From positions 1-49,558 of the forward strand of contig CANGUZ010000012.1 in NCBI GenBank assembly GCA_947457255.1: DNA of 49,558 nucleotides, in the 5' to 3' direction. A model generated the notes under the pieces. That model saw nothing but the letters and a program-made list of their open reading frames with translations. It had not been told where the DNA came from and did no database searches. Shown one piece after another: positions 28,297-37,417 of this stretch. Source of the stretch: Flavobacteriaceae bacterium. Its GTDB lineage: Bacteria; Bacteroidota; Bacteroidia; Flavobacteriales; Flavobacteriaceae. The stretch's first letter is position 1. Each line of letters starts with the position of its first letter. The translations under genes and the position numbers were made by a program.

Positions 28297-28590
28297 ATGG
28301 ACGAAAAGCTTAAAATTAAATTATCAATTGCAGACAGAGTCTATCCGCTAACGGTAGAAATGTCTCAAGAAGAAGGATTGCGAAGTGCTTCAAAAAAAAT
28401 TGATGTTATGATTAAGCAGTTTGAAGAAAATTATGCAGTTCGTGATAAACAAGATGTTTTGGCCATGTGTGCCTTGCAATTTGCATCACAATTAGAACAA
28501 AAGCAAATTGATAATTCAATTGACGGAAAAGAAACCATAGAGAGAATTAGCAAAATTAATGATTTATTGAGTCGTTATCTCGACAAGTAA
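28297..28590 (+). CDS. zapA: Cell-division protein ZapA
   Basis: 97 residues. Conserved ZapA features: LSIADRVYPLTVE start, EEGLRSASKKIDVMI, and a C-terminal coiled coil with LAMCALQFASQLEQK. ZapA crosslinks FtsZ protofilaments at mid-cell. It is followed directly by a 6S-like RNA, an arrangement also seen in E. coli (zapA-ssrS). Confidence 0.93.
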   Translation: MDEKLKIKLSIADRVYPLTVEMSQEEGLRSASKKIDVMIKQFEENYAVRDKQDVLAMCALQFASQLEQKQIDNSIDGKETIERISKINDLLSRYLDK

Positions 28591-28611
28591 TACGTTCTTT
28601 ACATAGACTAA

Positions 28612-28777
28612 AATACTGCCTACATTAGTTCATATTTGGTAAACTCAACACTAACAAATTAGAATGAGCAAATCATCGTTACTATAGCAAGCCGTTTCAG
28701 TACGGAAGCTTGAACAACGAGTTAGCTCAAAACTTGTCTTTTCGAGTTTATTCATTCACCTAATGTAGGTTTTTTTA
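28612..28777 (+). ncRNA. ssrS: 6S-like regulatory RNA
   Basis: A 207-base non-coding gap after zapA holds a long imperfect hairpin. The outer stem CCTACATTAG (28619-28628) pairs with CTAATGTAGG (28760-28769), then TAAACTC (28640-28646) pairs with GAGTTTA (28744-28750), leaving a bubble and an inner hairpin (CAAGC and CCGT pairing with ACGG and GCTTG, about 28689-28714). A T run follows the 3' arm. Shape, size near 165 bases and position behind zapA fit 6S RNA, which binds RNA polymerase holoenzyme. Exact ends are estimated. Confidence 0.7.
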
Positions 28778-28797
28778 TATATAAATTTTAACAAACA

Positions 28798-30363
28798 ATG
28801 GACAGTACACTAGTAATAATTATTTCAGGAATTGCAGGAATTGCAGGCGGTTTTATCATATCCAAATTCATCGAGAAAAGCAATGTTTCTAATCTCATTA
28901 AAAACGCTAAAAAGGAAGCCGCATCGATTTTAAAAGACGCTAATCTTGAGGCTGAAAACACTAAGAAAGATAAAATTCTTCAAGCTAAAGAAAAATTTAT
29001 CGAACTCAAGTCAGAACATGAGCAAGTCATTCTTTCTCGTGACAAAAAAATGGCTGAAGTAGAAAAAAGAATCCGTGACAAAGAATCTTTGGTATCAAAT
29101 GAATTGGCAAAAGCTAAAAAAATCAATGACGATTATGAAGCTAAAACTAATGAATACAATAGTAAAATTGAAATATTAGAGAGAAAGCAACATGAAGTAG
29201 AGCGTATGCACAAAAGCCAATTGAATCAGTTGGAAGTGCTTTCTGGACTATCTGCCGAAGAAGCCAAAGAACAACTCATGGAAGGTTTAAAAGGCGAAGC
29301 TAAAGCTCAAGCAATGTCTCACATTCAAGACACTATTGAGGAAGCTAAACTTACTGCCCAACAAGAAGCGAAAAAAATCATAATCAATACCATTCAAAGA
29401 GTTGGTACTGAAGAAGCCGTAGAAAATTGCGTGTCGGTATTTAATATAGAATCTGATGATGTAAAAGGTAGAATTATTGGTCGCGAAGGACGAAACATTC
29501 GTGCACTTGAAGCTGCAACTGGTGTAGAAATCATTGTAGACGATACTCCAGAGGCAATTATTCTTTCTTGTTTCGACCCTGTTCGTAGAGAAATTGCTCG
29601 TTTATCACTTCACAAATTAGTTACTGACGGAAGAATTCACCCTGCCCGAATTGAAGAAGTAGTAGCTAAAACTACCAAACAAATTGATGATGAAATCATA
29701 GAAGTTGGTAAAAGAACTGTAATCGATTTAGGAATTCATGCTTTGCATCCTGAATTAATCAAGGTGGTTGGAAGAATGAAATACCGTTCTTCTTATGGTC
29801 AAAACTTATTGCAACACTCTCGCGAAGTTTCTAAGCTTTGCGGTATCATGGCTGCCGAATTGGGATTGAATGTAAAATTGGCAAAAAGAGCTGGTTTATT
29901 ACACGATATTGGTAAAGTTCCAGATGCTGAAAGCGATTTGCCTCACGCTTTATTGGGAATGCAATGGGCTGAAAAATATGGTGAGAAAGAAGAAGTATGT
30001 AACGCTATTGGAGCACACCATGACGAAATAGAAATGAAATCATTGTTATCGCCAATCGTTCAGGTTTGTGATGCTATTTCTGGAGCAAGACCAGGAGCAA
30101 GACGTCAAGTTTTAGATTCTTATATTCAGCGATTAAAAGATTTAGAAGAAGTAGCTTATGGCTTTACAGGAGTAAAAAATGCTTATGCTATTCAGGCTGG
30201 AAGAGAATTGCGTGTAATTGTAGAAAGCGAAAAAGTTTCTGATGAAAATGCATCAAACCTGTCTTTTGAAATTTCTCAAAAAATTCAAACAGAAATGACC
30301 TATCCGGGTCAAGTAAAAGTGACAGTTATTAGAGAAACAAGAGCCGTGAATATTGCTAAATAA
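28798..30363 (+). CDS. rny: Ribonuclease Y
   Basis: 521 residues. N-terminal membrane helix (about 4-24), a long coiled coil (about 30-200), a KH domain with [15 protein letters not shown], and a C-terminal HD domain with LLQHSREV and GLLHDIGK metal ligands. RNase Y is a membrane-anchored endoribonuclease that starts mRNA decay. The locus (zapB-like, zapA, 6S RNA, rny) shares a promoter upstream; a perfect terminator follows. Confidence 0.97.
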   Translation: MDSTLVIIISGIAGIAGGFIISKFIEKSNVSNLIKNAKKEAASILKDANLEAENTKKDKILQAKEKFIELKSEHEQVILSRDKKMAEVEKRIRDKESLVSNELAKAKKINDDYEAKTNEYNSKIEILERKQHEVERMHKSQLNQLEVLSGLSAEEAKEQLMEGLKGEAKAQAMSHIQDTIEEAKLTAQQEAKKIIINTIQRVGTEEAVENCVSVFNIESDDVKGRIIGREGRNIRALEAATGVEIIVDDTPEAIILSCFDPVRREIARLSLHKLVTDGRIHPARIEEVVAKTTKQIDDEIIEVGKRTVIDLGIHALHPELIKVVGRMKYRSSYGQNLLQHSREVSKLCGIMAAELGLNVKLAKRAGLLHDIGKVPDAESDLPHALLGMQWAEKYGEKEEVCNAIGAHHDEIEMKSLLSPIVQVCDAISGARPGARRQVLDSYIQRLKDLEEVAYGFTGVKNAYAIQAGRELRVIVESEKVSDENASNLSFEISQKIQTEMTYPGQVKVTVIRETRAVNIAK

Positions 30364-30381
30364 TATTAGCATGTTTATTTT

Positions 30382-30417
30382 AAAAAAAAAGCTTCCAAAT
30401 TTGGAAGCTTTTTTTTT
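30382..30417. terminator. 36-base perfect palindromic bidirectional terminator
   Basis: Nine A, GCTTCC, AAATTT, GGAAGC, nine T: perfectly self-complementary. It separates convergent rny and yidC. Its right end overlaps the yidC stop codon (TAA on the minus strand at 30418-30416). Confidence 0.95.
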
Positions 30418-32320
30418 ACTTTTTCTTTTGTGTTTTTTTCTGTTCTTCGGCCTGTTCCATCATCTCTCTCATTTTTCTTTGGAACTTTCCTTCTGCTTTA
30501 GGCTCCTTTAACTTATTTTCTTGTATTTGCAAGTGAATTTTGTTTTCGTCGACTACATACTTTTTAATAACAACCATAATCCCTATTGTTATTAAATTAG
30601 AAATAAAGTTATACAAACTCAATCCTGCACCATAACTGTTAAAGAAAAACAACATCATTATTGGCGAAACATAAATCATGATTTTCATGATTTTACCCAT
30701 GTCAGGCATACCCTCTTGTTGTGGTGCTGCCATTTGCTGGTCGCCAGATGTCATTTTCATATAAAAGAAAATTGCAATTGACGCTAAAACTGGAAACAAA
30801 CTAATATGATCGCCGTATAATGGGATATGGAATGGTAATTTTACTATTTCATCAAATGAAGATAAGTCATCTGCCCATAGGAAACTCTTTTGTCTTAACT
30901 CGAATGCTGACGGAAAAAACTGAAACGAAGCATACATAAAAGGAAGCTGAATCAAAGCGGGTATACAACCTGCCATAGGATTTACACCCGCTTTGTTGTA
31001 CAACTTCATCGTTTCCTGTTGTTTTTTCATTGGATCTCTCTTGAATTTTTCTCCCAATTCAGTAATTTCTGGTCGCAATACTTTCATTTTTGCTTGCGAT
31101 AAAAATGATTTATAAGTAATTGGAGACATTGCAATTTTTATAATAATTGTAAATACTATAATTGCAATTCCCAACGAAAGCCCAACTGATGAACTCAAAA
31201 ACCCGAAAAGTGGAATAAAAATAAACATATTAATCCAGCCAAAAATGCCCCAACCAAGTGATATTATTTTTTCGATATTTTTATCATAACTATTCAAAGT
31301 ATTGTAATCTGTAGGACCAAAATACCAATTCATTTTGTAATCAATTTCACCGTTATTAAAAGCTAACGGAACATTAGCTTTGAATTGTTTGGTAAAAAGA
31401 GTATCGATTGTTTCATCATTAACAAGATTGTTAGAGAACATTTTCCCTTTCTCAAAAGGTTTTGATGTTAGCAAAATTGACGAGAAAAAGTGTTGTTTGA
31501 ATGCAATAAAGCTTACTTTTTCTGCATTTTCTTCTTTATCTTGACCTTGTCCTACATAATCAATTTTTTCATCTTCGTATTCGAAATACACCTCAGCATA
31601 TCTATTCTCGTAAGCTATCCCTTTTTCGTTTCTAATACTTTTAAGATTCCATTCTAAATCTAAATCTTTACTTGTATTTAACACTTTGCTTAAACCTTGA
31701 GAACGAATATCAAAATCAAGCATATACTCATTTGGCTTTAATAAATATTTGTATTCTAAAAATTCATTTGCTCCAGCTTTTAAACGCATGGATAAAATTT
31801 GATTTTCTCCAACTTTAGTAAGTGTAGGCTCAAAATATAAATTTTTTGTTTGAAGCGTTCTGTTGTCTTGCGTTTGTAAACTAATATTCAAATCTGAATT
31901 ATTGTTTTTTATAAGCGTAACCAATTGACCAGAACCTTTTTTAATGCTTTCGTATTTTTTAAGTATGGCTTCAACTATATACCCTCCTTTATTTGCAATT
32001 TTTATTTTTACAAGATTGTTCTCTAAAGTCGTAAACGATTCCTTTGCCGAAGGTAATGTTGCTGAATAAGCGAAATTTCCTAATGTTGATTGTAATTGTG
32101 CCAATTGCAACGAGTCACCAAGTACTGGATTGTTTATAACTTGTGCTACTTTTACTTCTTGAACTTTAGCTGTTTTGGCTTTTTCTACTTGCTCCTTTTT
32201 GGCTTTCTCGGCAGCAATTTCCTTTGGAGTGGGTTGGTTTTGATACATGATCCATATCAAAATTCCAAAAATTAATATAAAACCAATTATTGAATTAAAA
32301 TCTAATTTTTTTTGTTCCAT
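30416..32320 (-). CDS. yidC: Membrane insertase YidC
   Basis: 634 residues. One N-terminal membrane helix (about 12-28), a large periplasmic beta domain (about 60-350), and the conserved insertase core of five helices in the C-terminal half, with SPITYKSFLSQAKMK, KMKVLRPEITEL and NPMAGCIPALIQLPFMYA. A basic C-terminal tail (about 595-634) ends KKTQKKK and probably contacts the ribosome. It inserts inner-membrane proteins with or without SecYEG. It follows pyrG, separated by a repeat element of about 240 bases. Confidence 0.97.
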   Translation of the reverse strand: MEQKKLDFNSIIGFILIFGILIWIMYQNQPTPKEIAAEKAKKEQVEKAKTAKVQEVKVAQVINNPVLGDSLQLAQLQSTLGNFAYSATLPSAKESFTTLENNLVKIKIANKGGYIVEAILKKYESIKKGSGQLVTLIKNNNSDLNISLQTQDNRTLQTKNLYFEPTLTKVGENQILSMRLKAGANEFLEYKYLLKPNEYMLDFDIRSQGLSKVLNTSKDLDLEWNLKSIRNEKGIAYENRYAEVYFEYEDEKIDYVGQGQDKEENAEKVSFIAFKQHFFSSILLTSKPFEKGKMFSNNLVNDETIDTLFTKQFKANVPLAFNNGEIDYKMNWYFGPTDYNTLNSYDKNIEKIISLGWGIFGWINMFIFIPLFGFLSSSVGLSLGIAIIVFTIIIKIAMSPITYKSFLSQAKMKVLRPEITELGEKFKRDPMKKQQETMKLYNKAGVNPMAGCIPALIQLPFMYASFQFFPSAFELRQKSFLWADDLSSFDEIVKLPFHIPLYGDHISLFPVLASIAIFFYMKMTSGDQQMAAPQQEGMPDMGKIMKIMIYVSPIMMLFFFNSYGAGLSLYNFISNLITIGIMVVIKKYVVDENKIHLQIQENKLKEPKAEGKFQRKMREMMEQAEEQKKTQKKK

Positions 32321-32400
32321 TTTTTTTATTTTTTGCTTAAAGTTTTATGACTTACAGCGGTAACATTGTTTATTATTGTTTCATTTCCAAATACACAAAT

Positions 32401-32545
32401 AACTTCTCCCCTAGCCCTGATTACTTCACTTTATTTTTATTTTTAGCGGAGTTCAGTGAACTTCGTTTGAAGAGAAAATCCTTGTTATTGTGAGATTGCC
32501 GCGCAAGCTCTCAATGACAAGATTGAAACGGAAAGCAGGAATTGC
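32401..32545. repeat. Dispersed-type intergenic repeat between pyrG and yidC
   Basis: The stretch opens with CCCCTAGCCCTGATT (32408-32422) and ends with GATTGAAACGGAAAGCAGG (32522-32540), blocks that I recall from a repeated intergenic sequence in Flavobacterium genomes. Inside is a hairpin, CTTGTTATTGTGAG (32481-32494) with CTCTCAATGACAAG (32508-32521), 12 of 14 pairs, with the palindrome AGTTCAGTGAACT at 32450-32462 to its left. Its repeat nature cannot be verified within this window. Confidence 0.45.
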
Positions 32546-32562
32546 ATTTATAAACAAAACTA

Positions 32563-34254
<1,692 letters not shown>

Positions 34255-34262
34255 TTAGATTT

Positions 34263-34319
34263 TTAGATTGTTGGATTTTTAGAAAAATTAATTTGTTATA
34301 TTTTGGTCCAATAATCTAA
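34263..34319. repeat. Inverted repeat between DUF3820 and pyrG
   Basis: TTAGATTGTTGGA (34263-34275) pairs with TCCAATAATCTAA (34307-34319) at 12 of 13 positions (one G-T) with a 31-base A/T-rich spacer. It may terminate the DUF3820 transcript or be a remnant repeat; no strong T run supports termination. Confidence 0.35.
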
Positions 34320-34345
34320 TTTATCTATGAAGTCTAAAATCTAAT

Positions 34346-34576
34346 TTATGGCTTAGGATATTGCTTTTTTATGTTGCGAATTAATTCTTCCAAACCATTT
34401 AATTTGAGTTCATAAATGAGTTGGAGTTGTTCGCCTAATTGTCCTTTTGGGAATCCTTTGTTATTATACCAAACTACATAATATTCGGGCAAATCGATAA
34501 GATGCCAGCCCTCATATTTGCCGAAAGGCATTTTTGTATGAGCGAGTTGGATAAGTTGTTTTTGGTCTGGATTCAA
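34346..34576 (-). CDS. DUF3820 family protein, TTG start
   Basis: 76 residues. The family core TKMPFGKYEGWHLIDLPEYY, then VVWYNNKGFPKGQLG, is intact. The frame is closed by a TAA just upstream of TTG at 34576, and the first ATG is at MPFGKY, which would cut off about 15 residues that this family usually has before it, so TTG is the likely start. Small cytosolic protein of unknown function, sometimes linked to nucleic-acid metabolism by name only. A decayed partial copy of its 5' end lies about 2 kb to the right (36500-36574), flanking an inserted segment. Confidence 0.8.
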   Translation of the reverse strand: MNPDQKQLIQLAHTKMPFGKYEGWHLIDLPEYYVVWYNNKGFPKGQLGEQLQLIYELKLNGLEELIRNIKKQYPKP

Positions 34577-34761
34577 GGTTTAATGTTTTTTAGAGATTTA
34601 CTTGCAGCTCATGTAGCGGATTAAGGAAGCCTAAATTTAAGATTAAAAACTAATTTTACAAGTAAAGGCATATTTAAAGTAAGCCTAAACCCATTACATT
34701 GTAAAATGGCGGTTGGCTGAAGTATTTTATTCCTATTTGTGGTAGTCATACAGATGAAATA

Positions 34762-35646
34762 TTATCTTCCGCCGCTAATTATATTGAGAACCGTATACTT
34801 TTTGGTTATTTTAAACAATATATATGTAAATACAAGAGCAGCAATAATCTGAGTAACTATAAGAAATAATTGGTTTTCTATAAACATCTTCAAAATAGGA
34901 TATGAAATTACTATAATTGGAGAATGATATAAGTGAAGTAAATAAGAAAATTTCCCCGTGTTATAAAATTTGAATTGAAAATCAATTAATAAAATGAAAA
35001 TCAAAAATGAAATAGGAAATTTTAGATAGTCAATAAAATAATTCCAAATAATAACTCCTATTATTACGGATATAATTATAAGTGTTTTTTTATCAATACT
35101 ATTTTTGAATTTTGAATATAAACATCCTATAAAAAATAAAAAAGCAACATCTTCTCTTAAAATTAGTGTCCCAAACAGCAGAAGGGGAACGATAACAAAT
35201 AAAGTTTTTAAGTCTCTTTTAGTAATTAATGCAATAATCGAGAATATCACAAAAATATCTCTCACGAAATAAGTAGGAGGGTTTATTGGGGGCGAATTAA
35301 GTGCAAAAAAACCCTCAGTAATTAATGAGAAATTATAGGATAGTCTGTTGAGAGAATTGTATTCCAAAACATAATTGAAAAACAAAGCCATCAATAAAAT
35401 TAAAATATTAGATATAAAATAAGGTATAGCTAAACTTTTAATCTTACTTATAAATAAATTTGTTTTAAAGCGGGAAATTTCAAAATACAGATATCCCGAT
35501 ACTATAGAAAGAATGGCTGTACCAAAAGTTGGAATTTTCTCAACTATAAAATAAACAATTCCATTTGTTAATTCATTTCGGGTATGTGTAAATACAATGA
35601 GAATTACAGCAATCAGCCTAATTATTTCAATACTTGATTTCTTCAT
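34762..35646 (-). CDS. Acyltransferase-3-like membrane protein
   Basis: 294 residues, about nine hydrophobic helices. It begins RLIAVILIVFTHTRNE, resembling the His-containing first helix of acyltransferase family 3 proteins (RLIAxxxVxxxH), which transfer acyl groups to surface sugars or lipids. The sequence is shorter than the common 330-400 residues and divergent, so assignment is moderate. It lies inside the segment bounded by the DUF3820 duplication, and its codons are more A/T-rich in appearance than those of pyrG nearby, which is compatible with transfer. Confidence 0.7.
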   Translation of the reverse strand: MKKSSIEIIRLIAVILIVFTHTRNELTNGIVYFIVEKIPTFGTAILSIVSGYLYFEISRFKTNLFISKIKSLAIPYFISNILILLMALFFNYVLEYNSLNRLSYNFSLITEGFFALNSPPINPPTYFVRDIFVIFSIIALITKRDLKTLFVIVPLLLFGTLILREDVAFLFFIGCLYSKFKNSIDKKTLIIISVIIGVIIWNYFIDYLKFPISFLIFILLIDFQFKFYNTGKFSYLLHLYHSPIIVISYPILKMFIENQLFLIVTQIIAALVFTYILFKITKKYTVLNIISGGR

Positions 35647-35796
35647 TAATATTTGTGATCACGGTCGATGCTAGAGTTCTTGGCGGCTTAAGGAAATCAT
35701 TATTACCATAATCGACCGAGCGAAGTTATGAAAAGTAAACGAACAATTTACCGCAGACTAGCCATGAAAATTAGTATGTTTTATTCTTTCGTACTT

Positions 35797-36144
35797 CTAA
35801 TCTAAATCAATTATTATAGAAATGTTTTCTTTTATTTTGTCGATTAATTCATTTGGTAAATTTCCAACTTTTTTTATCAATCGTTTATTGTCTATTGCTC
35901 TAATTTGATCTATCATTACATCACAATTCTCATGTAAATTTGCCATTCCTTTTTTCAAATGAACTCTTAAAATATCAGAATCTTTTTGAACAATAGTTGT
36001 AATTGGACAGACAACTGTTGATGGATGCGGGATTTTATTTAATAAATTTGTCTGAACAACTAAAACAGGTCTAGTCTTTCCAGCTTCAGTTCCTATTTGT
36101 GGATTTAAATCGGCAATCCAAATTTCGTATTGATTAATCTGCAT
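35797..36144 (-). CDS. MazF/PemK-like toxin (endoribonuclease)
   Basis: 115 residues from ATG at 36144. A longer in-frame form (TTG at 36159) would overlap the antitoxin more. The start QYEIWIADLNPQIGTEAGKTRPVLVVQ, split as WIADLNPQIGTEAGKTRPVL and its continuation, is the MazF/PemK signature, followed by STVVCPITTI and the C-terminal VMIDQIRAIDNKRLIKKVG. Family members cut mRNA at short sequences and are held off by a partner antitoxin. The start lies 11 bases inside the antitoxin gene, a typical coupling. Confidence 0.9.
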   Translation of the reverse strand: MQINQYEIWIADLNPQIGTEAGKTRPVLVVQTNLLNKIPHPSTVVCPITTIVQKDSDILRVHLKKGMANLHENCDVMIDQIRAIDNKRLIKKVGNLPNELIDKIKENISIIIDLD

Positions 36145-36364
36145 AGTCCATTTTTTCAAAATCCTTTAATATGTTCATAGAATCTTTTTGGACTAAGCTA
36201 GATTCGACTTTAAGTCTTTTCTCTAAAATTTGCCTTTTTTGTACTTTGTTATAGTAATCAATTGCTTCATTGATGTATCGATTTCTAGGAATACTGATAC
36301 GTGAAAGTATTTTTTCAGTTTCTCCGAATATTGAATCGTCTATTTTTAATGATACTGTTTTCAT
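36134..36364 (-). CDS. Ribbon-helix-helix antitoxin partner of the MazF-like toxin
   Basis: 76 residues. The N-terminus VSLKIDDSIFGETEKIL and RNRYINEAIDYYNK have the strand-helix-helix pattern of RHH/CopG DNA-binding proteins; the C-terminal charged part (about 45-76) would wrap the toxin. It precedes and overlaps the toxin gene by 11 bases. Two 12-base direct repeats in its promoter are likely its own operator. Confidence 0.87.
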   Translation of the reverse strand: MKTVSLKIDDSIFGETEKILSRISIPRNRYINEAIDYYNKVQKRQILEKRLKVESSLVQKDSMNILKDFEKMDYAD

Positions 36365-36382
36365 ATACTTTTATTAATATCA

Positions 36383-36412
36383 CAAATGTATATCATTTTA
36401 GTATATCATTTT
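36383..36412 (-). promoter_or_regulatory. Tandem operator repeats and -7 box of the toxin-antitoxin operon
   Basis: GTATATCATTTT occurs at 36388-36399 and 36401-36412 (period 13). On the minus strand these read AAAATGATATAC twice and the second overlaps TACATTTG (36390-36383), an exact -7 octamer 19 bases before the antitoxin ATG. Confidence 0.6.
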
Positions 36413-36499
36413 CGATTTTATAGCATTTTTTTTGCATGTGGAACAACATTAGTCAGTAAAAAAACTGCTTATCAATTTAAAAGGATTCTTGCGAAAGTT

Positions 36500-36574
36500 G
36501 AGCCAAATCTCTTGTTTGCCTTAGGGCATTTTAGTATGAGCAAATTAGATGAGTTGTTTTTGGTCTGGATTCAA
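36500..36574 (-). pseudogene. Decayed copy of the 5' end of the DUF3820 gene
   Basis: Bases 36509-36580 match 34511-34582 at 61 of 72 positions (about 85 percent). Translated on the minus strand it starts NPDQKQLI like DUF3820, then has in-frame stops where the intact gene has Gln and Phe, and continues with FAHTKMP. The TTG start and the preceding TAACC spacing to the membrane-protein stop at 36577 are kept. The rest of the gene is missing or unrecognisable. Both copies are in the same orientation. Confidence 0.8.
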
Positions 36575-36576
36575 GG

Positions 36577-36960
36577 TTAAATTCCTGAGGATAATACTAA
36601 AAAAGCAATGGGTGCAATTGCAAAATAAAAAAGTGCTGATAAATAAGTCCAATTGTGATATTTAGAATTCATCTTTATTTTTCTTTGTTGATAAGCAATC
36701 CATATCATAACAAATGGTGCAAAAAGTATTAGATAAAATGTACCAAGTGAAGCCAGACCAGACCATAGCCAAAAGATATTTGTCAACAATACAAGAATAA
36801 GTCCACCATATGTTGCGAAAATTATAAAAAGTTCAACTGTCGGAGCATCAACTACATTTTCATTTTTCATTCGTTTTTTAATACTTAAAAAATAAATAAA
36901 TCCCATTAATGGAATTAGCAGGTGGATTGTCAATGCAATAATTATTTCTTTAGCTGTCAT
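36577..36960 (-). CDS. Small four-helix membrane protein of unknown function
   Basis: 127 residues. Four predicted membrane helices at about 5-25, 43-63, 70-90 and 105-125 with a basic loop after the first. I recognise no family. Its TAA stop is two bases before the TTG start of the DUF3820 remnant, showing that a DUF3820 gene once followed it directly as in an operon. Confidence 0.65.
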   Translation of the reverse strand: MTAKEIIIALTIHLLIPLMGFIYFLSIKKRMKNENVVDAPTVELFIIFATYGGLILVLLTNIFWLWSGLASLGTFYLILFAPFVMIWIAYQQRKIKMNSKYHNWTYLSALFYFAIAPIAFLVLSSGI

Positions 36961-36990
36961 ATATTTGTTCCGTTTATATGAATTAAACTA

Positions 36991-37014
36991 CAGATTGCTT
37001 CGTTCCTCGCAATG
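36991..37014. repeat. Short dispersed-type repeat remnant
   Basis: ATTGCTTCGTTCCTCGCAAT (36994-37013) is a short hairpin motif (ATTGC with GCAAT) familiar from intergenic repeats of Bacteroidota. It abuts the OsmC-family stop codon. No second copy of this motif appears in the window. Confidence 0.4.
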
Positions 37015-37015
37015 T

Positions 37016-37417
37016 TTACTTCCAATTAAAAGTAATTCTTTTATCAATCTCCGTATTCAAACTCAAAAAAACAGGACAGGTCATGGCGGCTCTTTCTAGG
37101 ATGATTTTGGTTTTTTCATCGGGAGCATAATTCATGTCGAATACAATTTCTATAGCACTTATTCTTCTCGGCTCAGCTTGCATGATTTTAGTTACTGAAG
37201 CAGTAGAACCTTCAAGATTGATATTCATGTCGCGAGCTTTAATACCCATGATGGTAAACATACAACTGCCTAGGGCATTGGCAACTAAATCAGTAGGAGA
37301 GAATACTTCTCCTTTACCTTTATTATCCAATGGTGCATCGGAGAGAATTTCGGTTCCTGATTGTAAATGAGTTGATGTAGTTCGTAAATCGCCTAAATAG
37401 GTTACTTTTGAAGTCAT
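37016..37417 (-). CDS. OsmC-family thiol peroxidase-like protein
   Basis: 133 residues. Both redox cysteines of the family are present: Cys52 in NALGSCMFTIM and Cys114 in MTCPVFLSL. OsmC proteins reduce organic hydroperoxides in the cytosol. Its start overlaps the stop of the LysM/LpoA-like gene by one base (TAATG), so it is the last gene of the guaA-LysM-LysM-osmC group. Confidence 0.92.
   Translation of the reverse strand: MTSKVTYLGDLRTTSTHLQSGTEILSDAPLDNKGKGEVFSPTDLVANALGSCMFTIMGIKARDMNINLEGSTASVTKIMQAEPRRISAIEIVFDMNYAPDEKTKIILERAAMTCPVFLSLNTEIDKRITFNWK

Noticed and set aside
28591..28797. Coding region after zapA
   Set aside because: No frame with a plausible start; the sequence folds as a long hairpin and ends in a T run, so a non-coding RNA fits better.
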